Source: Cryptomeria japonica (taxonomy: Eukaryota > Streptophyta > Pinopsida > Cupressales > Cupressaceae). From it: a DNA stretch of 64,000 bases. Both the position numbers and the translations under genes were made by a program. This document shows, in pieces, positions 11,067 to 21,237 of this stretch. The DNA is taken from assembly GCF_030272615.1 (NCBI RefSeq), contig NC_081410.1, forward strand, positions 190,295,619 to 190,359,618, read 5' to 3'. How positions within the stretch are numbered: the first letter of the stretch is position 1; each line of letters opens with the position of its first letter. The notes under the pieces are model-generated. The model made no database searches. It was given only the letters and a program-made list of their open reading frames with translations, and was not told the DNA's origin.

Positions 11067-11251
11067 ATAAGATGAACTGATACAAAGTTGCCTCAAGATG
11101 GGAATGATATTCCCCTCGGGAGATTGGATGAAAATGTCTGGAAAGATCGCAGACAATCTCTCGATAAGAAAGAAAGGCTAGAATGGACTGACAAGATAAA
11201 GTGACAGAGTCACGGGATAAAGGAGACTGAATCGGGAGACGGGCTAGGGTA

Positions 11252-11262
11252 GTCTATAAGAT
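11252..11262 (+). promoter_or_regulatory. TATA-like box of the antisense gene
   Basis: GTCTATAAGAT lies about 75-85 bp before the exon 1 ATG. The same sequence context occurs in G (63041-63052), and E has a diverged CTATAGATA upstream of its exon 1. An antisense promoter here is inferred. Confidence 0.45.
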
Positions 11263-11336
11263 AGACTATGAGGGAAAACATCCTCATTGTCATCCACACA
11301 TCTAAGAGATCAGAGAGCAGTCAACAGTCAGCAGCG

Positions 11337-11402
11337 ATGGCATTGGTGCATAGATTCGATTGCATTCGCCGATATCAAAGGCCAATAGATCCAGGAGAGC
11401 CG
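11337..11402 (+). CDS. Antisense PMD gene of element A, exon 1
   Basis: Twenty-two codons, MALVHRFDCIRRYQRPIDPG plus two, ending at a consensus splice donor (CCG|GTGAGT). Element G has an exon of exactly the same length with similar residues (MASMHRFDRVRRFQ...), also ending at a GT donor. RPIDPGE resembles the GPxDPS motif near the start of PMD proteins. Exon 1 joins exon 2 (12330) in phase 0 and in frame, which supports the splice model. Confidence 0.6.
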
Positions 11403-11504
11403 GTGAGTACCACAAAACCTCCTTGTACTTTGTTGTATTAATTATTGTCATAAATGCATGTCAAGTAGGGCAATAAATGTGCTTTAGGTATATCAAGTGG
11501 GAGG

Positions 11505-11720
11505 AAAAAATGCTAAGGCGCGTCAACATTGGTGTCAGGTGCGTCTGGATAGGCTAGGCACGTCTGTGTTTGTGCTAGGTGCGTCTATGTTTTCAATAGC
11601 ATCTGTGTTCAATGCGACCGCGTCTATGTATTTCAAGTGCATTTATGAAAGGCAGACGTGTCTGTGTGTTTCAGGCACGTCTTTGCAAGACATGCACGTT
11701 TAGGAAGTATGTAAGCGAGT
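11505..11720 (+). repeat. CACGTCTGTGT-type degenerate array (intron)
   Basis: Many dispersed copies of GCACGTCTGTGT, GCGTCTATGT and similar. The reverse complement occurs in the leader of the same element (25150-25440), for example ACACAGACGTG. The two arrays are thus inverted relative to each other near the two ends of the element. Confidence 0.6.
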
Positions 11721-11754
11721 TTGTGTCGTGAATGCGCATTTATGTCTTCAAGGC

Positions 11755-12305
11755 CAAATCGACAGTTCTGTGATGAACATACGTTTTTGATTGGATAAGC
11801 TATTGAGAGGATACACTCAAGAAGGTCCTCTAGGGAAGACTAAGATAGCAGATAGGGCTAGAATTGATAATTCTATGATAGAACATACATTCCCAATCAG
11901 GAAACTACTCAAGAGGATACACTCAAGCAGAGGCCCTAGGATAGTATAAATCGAGGCACTTTGTGATGAACAGGGAGTACTAAGGAAATTGACAATTCTG
12001 TGATAGAACATACATTGCCAATAGGATCAAAGAAGCACTTTGTTATGAACGGGGAATGCTTCTAGGATAAAAAGCAGCACTTTGTGATGAACAGGGAGTA
12101 CCACTAGGATAGAGTGCCATATGATAGATATAAGCACTAAGGTAAAGAGAAGCACTTTGTGATGAATAGGGAATGCCACTAGGATAGGAAGCAACACTTT
12201 GTGATGAACAAGGAGTACCACTAGGATAGTGTGCCATATGATAGATATAAGCACTAAGATAAAAAGTAGCACTTTGTGATGAACAGGGAATGCCACTAGG
12301 ATTGA
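11755..12305 (+). repeat. Tandem hairpin repeats, TGTGATGAACA core
   Basis: About nine copies of a 25-38-base unit. The core is T-TGT-GATGA-ACA and the flanks can pair. The best examples are 12031-12063, with a perfect seven-base stem AGAAGCA/TGCTTCT, and 11988-12022, with ATTGACAAT/ATTGCCAAT (8 of 9). Other copies in this element have one stem mismatch, consistent with an older insertion than G. Confidence 0.7.
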
Positions 12306-12329
12306 CACAGTTGATTTTCTTGACTGCAG

Positions 12330-14290
12330 AAGGACCTACCTATGTTGGAGTCACGAGAGAGATTCCCTTCAACTCAGAGTTTACGACCAGAGCTGACATT
12401 TGAGGATAAAGCAGCAGTTGAGGTTATGGGCATGCAGCATATTTTGTATGTGCCTGAGTTTCGGGAAAACATGGGATTGTTGATTGCATTAGTTGAGAGA
12501 TGGCACTCAGAGACATGAACTTTTCATTTGCCGATGGGTGAGATGACAGTCACCTTGGAGGATGTATATAGGATACCGATCGATGGGGAGTTAGTTCCTT
12601 ACAATCGAGAGGGAGACAAGGATGAACTAAGATGAGTATTTCAGGAACTAGGACTAGAGATGAGGGTTGGACACATGGCTTGGGATACCATGACACAGAC
12701 AGGATTGGCGCTACCAGCGGTGCTAGCAAGGGTGATCAGTGGGTTCCTATGTTTGGATAGGACGACACGAGGGTTGGTTGTGGGATGGGGGAGGACTCTA
12801 GAGACCTTGGTGACAAAGCACACCAGGTTTGTATGGGGATTGTGTCTGCTGGCACACTTGTATTATGAGCTGCATCTGTTTGTGTATCATGGATCAGCAG
12901 GATTGTGATGTGGGGTGACACTGTTGCACGTATGGGCATATGAGCATCTGCCTATTACATGACCGATAAATTTCAAAGGCAGAGGACATGAGCGCAACTA
13001 TGTACATTTATATGATATGATTACGTCTTAGCCACAGATTGGGAGATTGGAGTATTGGCACCGAGTGATTGACAAGATAGATAGTGTGGTATGGAGGTCG
13101 TACCGAGATTGTGAGGAGTGGGAGGATGATGTAGTAGAGTTGTCGTATGTATTCAGGAGCAGATATCTGATTGGGCAGACTCCATATGTCATTGAGAGGT
13201 AGTAGGTAGATAGGGTGGGTAGGGAGTTCGGCAGGATACAAAGGATGCCATGGGGTTCAGGGAGGTATGCACGGATAGTGAGGGATCGGGTGCATTTGGG
13301 GCCATTGCTTTCATATGATTAAGCTATGACACAGCTAGTAGAGATGATTCCCTTGCCTTAGGATATGTGGGCACATATAGAGGATGCATAGATGGATGCA
13401 GAGTACACTGCATATTGGGAGAGCATCCACTTCCACGAATGACGGATCCAGGGGAGCCGATAGATAGTAATGGTGGAGGTGATGGAGATTATAGTGGAGA
13501 TGGTGGAGGCAGAGGCCGACGACGGAGGCAAGGCATAGTGGTAGAGAGGAGAGTAGCTCTAAGGAGAGAGGGTGGAGAGGAGAGACAGGCTCATGTAGTG
13601 AGAGGCAGAGGTGGATTATCATTATAGGTGCCAGTAGCACAAGTTCCTAGGCAAGTACAAGGACATGAGTAGCCACAGGAGTAGCTATAGGGAAAGGGTT
13701 AGGAGCAATCGTAGGAGCAGCCACAGGGACAGGGTGAGGGAGGATAGGAGGAGGATGAGTTAATATCCTTGAGGGAGATCTACTAGGGATAGGCAAATGA
13801 GATCTAGGATCTAGAGAGGGAGACAGCCAGGCTGAGGAGGCAGTTGAGGGACACTGAGAGGGAGAGGGATCAGGCTATTTAGTGCTATACAGAGGTTGAG
13901 ACAGCATTGAGGGTAAGGAGGCAGGTGATAGAGGACACAAGGGAGAGATATGCCTATTTCTTATGGGCAGGGGAGGAGATAGGCTACTAGAGAGACCTAT
14001 ACTATGGAGCGGTGCCACCAAAGCAGCGAGCTAGGAGCTTCCGTAGACCATCATGGACTGCGATGACCACTGGAGGGAGAGACAGGAGATAGGCGTCTAG
14101 CAGTGGGGTTATGGGTCCTCCACCACCACCACATAGAGGGGACAGGAGAGATGATCCTGGGGCAGGTCCTTCCAGGGTTCAGACTCCGTCGAGGCCAACT
14201 GGCTCCAAGGGAGAGAGTTCATCATAGCCTTAGAGGGCTCCCTATGTATAAGTTTTGTACTATTTTGTTTGATAACACCTTCGGGTGATT
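12330..14290 (+). pseudogene. Antisense PMD gene of element A, exon 2
   Basis: The plant mobile domain region: GLLIALVERWHSET, a TGA stop at 12516-12518, then TFHLPMGEMTVTLEDVYR-IPIDGE, matching the PMD core (W...T.TFHLP.GEMT.TLEDV...L.IPIDG). Downstream are MAWDTMTQTGLALPAVLARV and a GVTLLHVWAYEHLP motif typical of the PMD C-terminal half. From about 13450 it turns acidic and Gly/Arg/Glu-rich, like a coiled-coil tail. At least eight in-frame stops or shifts make it dead. PMD proteins occur as host genes (MAIN family) and inside transposons; the function is not settled. Confidence 0.75.
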
Positions 14291-15845
14291 GTAGCCATAT
14301 GATTTTGACATCATTGTATCATGACACTTATTATTTTGATACATATATGAGATGATTCATCCTTGTGGAAGCTATATGCATGTGTACCTATGTGATGTAT
14401 GTTTCTATGTGATGCTTATGATATGGATGCAAATATGTATATGAGGAAATGGAATATTTTTGTTCTTTTATGTTTTTAAATGTTATGCATGATGCAAATG
14501 TGAATGTATGAAATGCAGATGAGTATGATAATGCGAATAACTATTTACATGATGAGAATGTAAAATGTGCTAACGTGTGTTGTGCATAGGATGTGATGCA
14601 ATTGTGTATGTATGAAATGCTAACATGTGGTAATGCAAGTGAAAACTACATGAAATGCAAATATTTTTGGCATGTCATTATACTCAGTCGTATGATAGTA
14701 GGTTACACGGACTCAAGAAGGACGATGGAGGTCAATCAAGAAAGGGGGATGGAAGATAGAAGATATGGAAGTTAAAGAGCTTCTTGTGTGTTATCATTAT
14801 TGAGCTTTATTATGGCAAATAGGTTATGACAATCTAGACATATGTTCGACCTAGAAAGTCATTGTACCTGTTTGCATGGAGATCAGATAGTCGCAAACAA
14901 GGAATGCTCCAGTTCACACTAGACTCACAGTGTCCTCATATCCTTGGACAAGTCATAGAATTACTAAGAGATAATCCACAGACAACAAAGAAAAATAGAT
15001 GACGATACCCCATCCTCATCTTTGTATTCAAAGACATCCTGGAGATAAAATCTCTAGTCAGAGACATCCCAGAAGAGCTAAAAGACATGTCACAAAAAGA
15101 TAAAATCAAAAAGAAAACCAAGACTCGACACCAACATCCACTGTAGTCCTCAAATTTAGTGTCTCTTGTCACTTGTATAAGTCTATTTGATTGTGGTCAC
15201 AATGTTTACTTTCACAAAAGGATAGATAGCACTGAACCATAATGTTGTTTGAGTCTGCTGAAAGATTTGATTTGTTGAAGCCCATTGTTGTTGTTGTGTC
15301 TCATCTAAAACTGACTAAATCCATGAAACTGATATTTTATTGCGGAGAAGACGAAACTTTATTGCGGACTGGTGATGCAAATGTTGCTTTATTGTGGATT
15401 GTGCATGGATGGACTGAAGAAAATTGGAAAAAACTATACTCCTCAGAACATGTGATGTTCTCAGTTCCACAACCATCACTAGACTTAGGATTTGCCTTAG
15501 CCACAGATAGGAGCTGATTTATTATGGAAGGAAAGGGGTGGAAATGAAAGGATTAAATTATGAATGGAAAACTAATCTTAAGCAGATCAATAACAGGACA
15601 TGATGGGAATGGGAAAGTTTATTATGGATGGATAGGTTGTGAGTGTGTGCAAAGTGAAAGGATGAAATGGAATCCTGAAGGAGGGAAGAGCAATGTCTCT
15701 ACACATGGCGTCGGTGACCTGGTTTTCACCATGGTACTTGCCCAGGGCACCACCGAAGAGGTTTTCAGCGTTGGACGAAATGTTTTTCTATTTTCTAATT
15801 TTTTTGTGTCACGAGGCACCTGTTTGCGAAGTTTTCACCAAGTAA
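14291..15845 (-). other. Non-coding region between antisense gene and pol of A
   Basis: No supported gene. AT-rich sequence with GATG/ATGC-rich low-complexity stretches (14330-14640). 15700-15840 contains GGTTTTCACCATGGTACTTG, related to 46730-46790 in element B, so this stretch is a shared backbone of the family. This is the usual variable 3' zone of Tat elements. Confidence 0.5.
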
Positions 15846-15848
15846 CGA

Positions 15849-15925
15849 TTTTTTTTTTTTATGATTTTTTTTGTATTTTTAAATTTTTTTATTTTTTTCT
15901 ATTTTTTTATTTTTTTGTATTTTTG
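15849..15925 (-). repeat. A-rich tract (sense) after pol of A
   Basis: T-rich on the plus strand, hence A-rich in element sense, just downstream of the pol stop. Similar sense A-rich tracts occur in B (45783-46008, 46797-46855) and E (53840-54080). Confidence 0.6.
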
Positions 15926-15945
15926 AATTAGGATATTCTAAAGAG

Positions 15946-17215
15946 CTATGTGTAAAACCTACGAAGGTGCATGTTGTTGATAGGATCCTCCAAAATTTCA
16001 CCCTCTATGGTTGAGAGCTGATAAGTACTAGATCCATAGGCCGTTGTGATGATGTAAGGACCAAGCCAATTTGGTTCAAACTTGCCCTTCTTCTCTCTGT
16101 CTTGCTGATTTTTAGGATTCTCCTTGAGAACTAAGTCACCTACCTCAAATGTATGAGGCTTCACTTTATGATTGTAACTATGACTCATTCATTTTTAGTA
16201 ATCCTTGAGATGATTAAAAGTAGTTTGTCTTTGTTCATCCAATAGTTCTAGTTCTTGCAGGCGAGAGACCCTGTAGTCCTCATCACTAATAATGTTTTGT
16301 AAAGAGACTCGTAAAGATGGTAACTCGACCTCAATAGGAAAGATAGCTTCAATGCCATAGACTAGTGAATAAGTTGTGGCTCCTGTAGGTGTGCGAACAC
16401 TTGTGCGATAAGCCCAAAGTGCGAGATTAAGTTGGATATGCCAATTGCAGCCAGCGTCATCGACTTCTTTTTTAGGATTTTAAGAATGGTTTTATTAGAC
16501 GCCTCGGCTTGACCGTTACCTTGTGGGTAATAGGGTGTGGATAAACGATGGGTAATATGGAAGTGATCATAAAGTTCATGAACATCCTGAATTTTGAAGG
16601 GACATCTGTTATCGGTGATGATGGAAATAGGAATACTGTATTGACAAATGATGTAGTTGAGAATGAATGTAGCAATCTATTTTCCAGTGACTTGTGTAAG
16701 AGGCATGACTTCAATCCATTTTTTGAAATACTTTATGGCAATGATGATGAATTTGTGGCCATTGGAAGGAGGGTGAATCTTTCCTATGAGATCGAGTCCC
16801 CATTGGCAAAAGGGCCAAGGAGTCGCAATCGATTGAAGTTCTTGTGTTGGTGCATGAATAAGGTCTCCATGAATTTGACATTGCTTACATTTCTTGACAA
16901 GTGATATGAGTCTTTTTCCATATTGGGCCAGTAATATCCAGTCCTGATGAGTTTCTTGGCTAAGGTAGGACCACTAGAATGTGGACCACATATCCCTTCA
17001 TGGACTTCGTGTAACGCAATTTGAGCTTCATCCCTTTCTAAACATCTAAGAAGAGTGCCATCTAGACCTCGATGGTATAGGATATCAGTTAAAATGACAG
17101 ATCGGGAAGATTGGCAAATGAAAGTGCGACTTTGGTTGTTGGATAAGTCAGGAGGAAGGGTGTTATTACGAATATGTGAAAATGGAACCATATAACTGAG
17201 AATCGGGGCCAACGA
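15946..17215 (-). pseudogene. Integrase of element A
   Basis: The integrase of the pol polyprotein. It starts with a zinc-binding part: HEVHEGICG at about 17010 gives the two histidines, and KKCKQCQIHG at about 16885 the two cysteines, in a different frame because of an indel near 16915. The catalytic core follows with GLDLIGKI (first Asp), IITDN (second Asp) and GNGQAEASN (Glu), giving D,D-35-E. The residue after TDN is Arg instead of the usual Gly. 15946-16188 is the C-terminal region (VGDLVLKENP, KFEPNWLGPYIIT). Frameshifts break it. It would insert the cDNA into the host genome. Confidence 0.85.
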
Positions 17216-17294
17216 TAGATATCATTTCGGTAGCAGTGATCTCATACGAGGGAACCAAAAGGCTATCCACCAAGAACTCATAGTGGGTTTCATT

Positions 17295-17942
17295 CTATGG
17301 TAGATCTATCAGTGAAGCAATAGTAGCCATGGCATTTGCGGCTCGATTTTGCTCTCTTGGTATCTGCTCAAAGGTTAACTTCAAGAAATGTTGTTTGAGG
17401 TCATCTACCATTTTATTGTAAGGCATTAATTTTTCATCTTTTGTTTGGTAGTCATCAGCTGCTTGACGAATTACAAGTTGAGAGTCCCCCAAAACATGAA
17501 GTTCCTAGATCTTCCACTGAACTGCCATCTGTAATCCAGTTGTTAATGCCTCATATTCTGCTATGTTATTAGTGCAAGGAAATGATAATCGATATGATTT
17601 TGGAATGGAATCTCCTTGAGGTGTAATAAAAAGGATGCCAATGCTTGCACCATGTTGTGTGTATGAGCCGTCAAAGTGCAATTGCCAAGGCTTCATGTGT
17701 GATACCATCAAGATGGATTCATCTAGAAATTTTGAAGTTAGAGGAGCATCGTCTATCATGGGAGCATCTGCTAATTGATCTGTGATATCTTGTCCTTTTA
17801 TTGTTTTTTTGTCTACATATTCAATGTCAAATTCACTCAAGAGCATCACCCATTTGGCCAGTCGACCAGTAAGTGTCGCTTTATTGAGAAGGTACTTCAA
17901 TGGATTGATCCTTGTGACCAACTTAGTTTTATGAGTTAGCAT
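17295..17942 (-). pseudogene. Second RNase H (archaeal-type) of element A
   Basis: The Tat lineage carries an extra RNase H after the usual one. Here it reads LHFDGSYTQHGASIGILF (Asp), NNIAEYEALTTGLQMA (Glu), GDSQLVIRQ (Asp) and REQNRAANAMAT. The last motif normally has Asp (ADAMAT), but here it is Asn, a G-to-A change that removes a catalytic residue. A stop near 17495 separates the two pieces. The upstream part (17700-17942) is the connection, with LAKWVMLLSEFDIEYV. Confidence 0.8.
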
Positions 17943-18290
17943 GTAGTGTCATAATTTCTACAAAGCAAAGACCACAGAGAGACACACACGCTTAATTGGT
18001 GTGTAGTTTAGCTCATATCCTACCAAAGTACGACTGATGTAGTAGACTGCCTTTTCTTTGCCCTCAACATCTTGTTGTGCTAAGAGTGCCCCCAGTGTTG
18101 TTGATGTAGCTGATATGTAGAGTAACACGGTTTGTTCTAGAACTGGTGGCATCAAGACTAGTGGATTTAGAAGATAATCTTTGAGTATCTGAAAAGCCTG
18201 TTGATAGTTATCATCCCATTTGAATTTGATTTTTTTGTGTAGCAAGTGCTGAAAAGGATGACATTTATCTGCAAGTTGTGCTATGAATCT
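17943..18290 (-). pseudogene. First RNase H domain of element A
   Basis: The ancestral gypsy RNase H, following RT directly. 17958-18245 reads FKWDDNYQQAFQILKDYL, LLYISATSTTLGALLAQQ and KAVYYISRTLVGYELNYTPI, a standard RT-RNaseH layout. The catalytic Asp of the usual YLSAS/D motif is not clear. It is interrupted near 17950. Confidence 0.75.
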
Positions 18291-19078
18291 TCATATGGAC
18301 TGGAGTCTTCCTTGTAAAGGTTGAAGTTGACTGATATTTCTCAGTGGTGGCATATCTAAGATTGCCTTGACTTTTTCTAGATCGGATTCAATTCCTTTTT
18401 TTGAGACAATGAATCCCAGGAGCTTCCCGGAGGTTACTCCAAAGACACATTTCTTGGGGTTTAATCTCACTTTGTATTTTTCCAACTGATCAAAAATGAC
18501 TGAAAGTATGTCCAAATGTGTATCTTTGTCTATTTATTTTCTCAAGAGGTCATCAACATAGTCTTCTATAGTTGCATGCATGAGATCATGAAATATGGTA
18601 GTCATGGCTCTTTGATATGTAGCACCTCCATTCTTTAGCTCGAAGGGCATAACATTCCAGCAGAAAGTTCCCCATGGACAAGTAAATGTTGTTTTGTGTT
18701 GATCCTCAGATGCGATTTTTATTTGATTTAGCTAGAGAATCCATCTATCAAAGATAACATCGCATGACCTGCTGTGAGATCTACGATCAGGTTAATATTT
18801 GGCAATGGAAAATCATCCTTAGGACAAGCTTTGTTGATGTCTTTGAAATCCGTGCATATTCTGATGCTACGATTTGGCTTACTGACAGGTACTAAGTTGG
18901 ATATCCATTCAGGATAATCAATTGGGCATATGAATTTGACATCCAATAATTTTTCAAGCTCTACCTTGACTAACAATGCCACTTGTGGATGCATCTTTCT
19001 TAATTTTTGTTTTACTGGTTTTGCCCCTGGTTTAATTGTCAAATGATGCATTACTAAATCCAGATCCAGTCTAGGCAT
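18291..19078 (-). pseudogene. Reverse transcriptase of element A
   Basis: Ty3/gypsy RT. 18728-19078 has the N-terminal part (IRICTDFKDINKACPKDDFP and LSLIDGFSS). The catalytic YVDD box is at 18549-18560. 18291-18515 carries YKVRLNPKKCVFGV and KLLGFIVSKKGIE. In-frame stops occur just after the YVDD box and near 18725. Catalytic residues are kept although the frame is broken. Confidence 0.88.
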
Positions 19079-20085
19079 ATCAACATATGACCATGTAAAA
19101 TATATTTGTCACTCTATGAAGAAACTTATGAACTTTTGTCTTTCTATCTCTGTCAGAGATTGTGTCAGGAATATGTTATGCAAAATTTCCTTTGTACCAA
19201 TGTTTGTTTTGATGGTCTCCTCTACTAACATAGATGATTTTTCTTCATACAATGCCGAGAGAATGTCGATCCTTCCATCTTTGGGTGCCTCAGAGAGGTT
19301 TTCACCCTCATATATGTCTTTTCTTTTTATTTTTTAGGGTCAGATAGTGCCAACATGTGGTTTTCACCATAAGACCCATGATTTATTTTTATTTTTACAT
19401 TTTCACGACTAGAAGGCCCAACACCCTCACCAAAATATGCCACGTTGTTGAGTTCTATGGTGTATCCCGCCTTATGATCCCCAAGTGGAAGATCATCTCA
19501 TATGCCTAGATAGTCAATAAAGGCTTCATCATTTTGGAATGTGTCAAACTGTACAAGTCCTTCATGGTCCTAGTCAATAAGTTGTTGGTGAACAAGGGGA
19601 AGGCCTTCAATATTTTCAAAGTTAGCGGGACTAAGGATGAAGATGCAGTTATATTCAGGTATGTCGAGGTAGTTGTCAAGGTCATCATTGGAACTCTCCT
19701 CATCTATCTCGATCGTGAACGAGTCAAAATTGTCATCACTAGTAGCGCATTTCGGGACGGGTGTCCTCATTCTTCATGATTTCGACCTAGAACCTAGAGG
19801 AAAAGACTGTGTGGGATTCTCAGGGGTTGTTTCTTGACCAACTTTGAATTTTCTATAAAATTCCTCTTCTTCTGTGAGTTCACTTGGTTCCCTAAATGTC
19901 TCGGTGAGTTGATAGTCACTGGAGGATTTGTCTGAACCTCATTCCCATTCATTGGAGTCTGTGGAATAATGGCTCTCTTGTTGATCTTTGGAAGTCTTGA
20001 TTTGTAATGCTTATTCTGTCTTTCAATTACTTACCCTAGAAGACATGAAACCAAGCCCTTTCGAGCACTCCTTTTTAAATGTCAA
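19079..20085 (-). other. Linker between protease/G-patch and RT of A
   Basis: A degenerate polyprotein linker. The minus strand yields acidic segments such as IDEESSNDDLDNYLDIPE (19570-19770) in one frame, with several stops. No known domain. Such an acidic spacer between protease and RT is usual in this group. Confidence 0.5.
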
Positions 20086-21231
20086 TTATGGTTGCAAAGG
20101 TTGAATGATACCTTCTTTTCTTAAACCGAGAGGACTTTTACCATCATACCCAAGTTCTTGTAGGATCTTGAACCCTTTGCCATATTTTTTGCATGGTATG
20201 TTGATGTGATCTTGTGTTCCATCTTTAGGGTCCTTGTAATGCATTTTGTATAAGTCTTCTTCTTCTATTTCACCCCACTTTTGGAAGATAGTAGGATCCA
20301 ATTTGAGTGTAATAATAGATACCCATTTAGAAGGATGTGGTCGTCCATATTCTTTTAGTGAACTCATAACTTGTCGTAAGCACATGGTTTCATTCCAAGT
20401 GTATTCACCCATGCCTTTGTCCTGATATTTCCCTTTAAGATCACCTTGTTTTGATGTTGAAGGTTTCAATGATTCAGGATCAATGTATGCCGAAGAAGGG
20501 ATAGCTTCTCTATTATTTGTAATGATTGTCTTTGCTTTTGGTCTCAAGTTATTGCAGTATATAAATGGATTAGGATCACCATTAACTGTTACTTCAACTC
20601 CATTGTGAGGAAACTTAATGCATTGGTGGTATGTAGATGGGAATTCTCTCATCTCATGAATCCAAGGACGTCCTAGCAATATGTTGTATGTGAGATCCAG
20701 GTCTAGGACTTGACAAACCACATCTTTTGTAACTGGCCTAACTCTGAGGGGAAAGGTGTATGTGCCCTTGGATGAATGCTCTTCATCATCATATGCTTTG
20801 ATGGTAATTTTGTTTGTAGCATTCACAACTTTGTTTGAATATCCCAATTGTATTATTATGTTCAAAGAGCATATATTGAGACCAGCTCCTCCATCTATCA
20901 GGACTCGTTTTATTTGGTGTTTGTGTAGGAAGGCTTCAATGTGTAAAGGTGCATTATGTGGTTGGCTTATGGAGGCGTCGTCAGCTTCTATGAATGTAAG
21001 GGACTGTGGAATGGATAGGTATCCCACCATGGCTTGAAACTGGTCTATGTTCAGATCAGTGGGGACGGAAGTGTCTCTCAAATTTTTGTCAAGAATAGCT
21101 TTATGTGCAGGGGATATACGTAAAAGCTCAAGGATTGAGATAAGCGCGAGTGTCTTCCCTAACTGTTCTACAAGGTCACACTCAGGTTTAGTTGATGAGG
21201 AAGTGGTGTTTTTAGCTGGAGCACCTTGCAA
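20086..21231 (-). pseudogene. Aspartic protease with C-terminal G-patch, element A
   Basis: An open 381-codon stretch. The protease active site reads VLIDGGAGLNIC (about 20890), and a flap-like ILLGRPWIHEM follows. The C-terminus has a G-patch, GKGFKILQELGYDGKSPLGL, with the spaced glycines intact. The protease matures the gag-pol polyprotein. G-patch modules bind nucleic acid or RNA helicases and, in some retroviruses, follow the protease. This is the longest unbroken part of pol in A. The frame continues upstream into gag with a short gap. Confidence 0.85.
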
Positions 21232-21237
21232 AGTGAA

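Larger units (their letters stand above)
11403..12329 (+). other. Intron of antisense gene carrying two repeat arrays
   Basis: A predicted 927-nt intron, GTGAGT...TTGACTGCAG. The first part (about 11505-11720) is a degenerate array of a CACGTCTGTGT-type motif. The second (about 11755-12305) is a series of hairpin repeats with a TTTGTGATGAACAGGGA core. The acceptor sequence CTTGACTGCAG is identical in G. Splicing is predicted from sequence only. Confidence 0.55.

Noticed and set aside
12027-12308. A minus-strand ORF with a VHHKVLL repeat as a gene
   Set aside because: It is the translated shadow of the hairpin repeat array.
13335-13640. Minus-strand ORF inside the PMD exon
   Set aside because: It is opposite to the recognised PMD frame and compositionally explained by the GA-rich tail of that exon.
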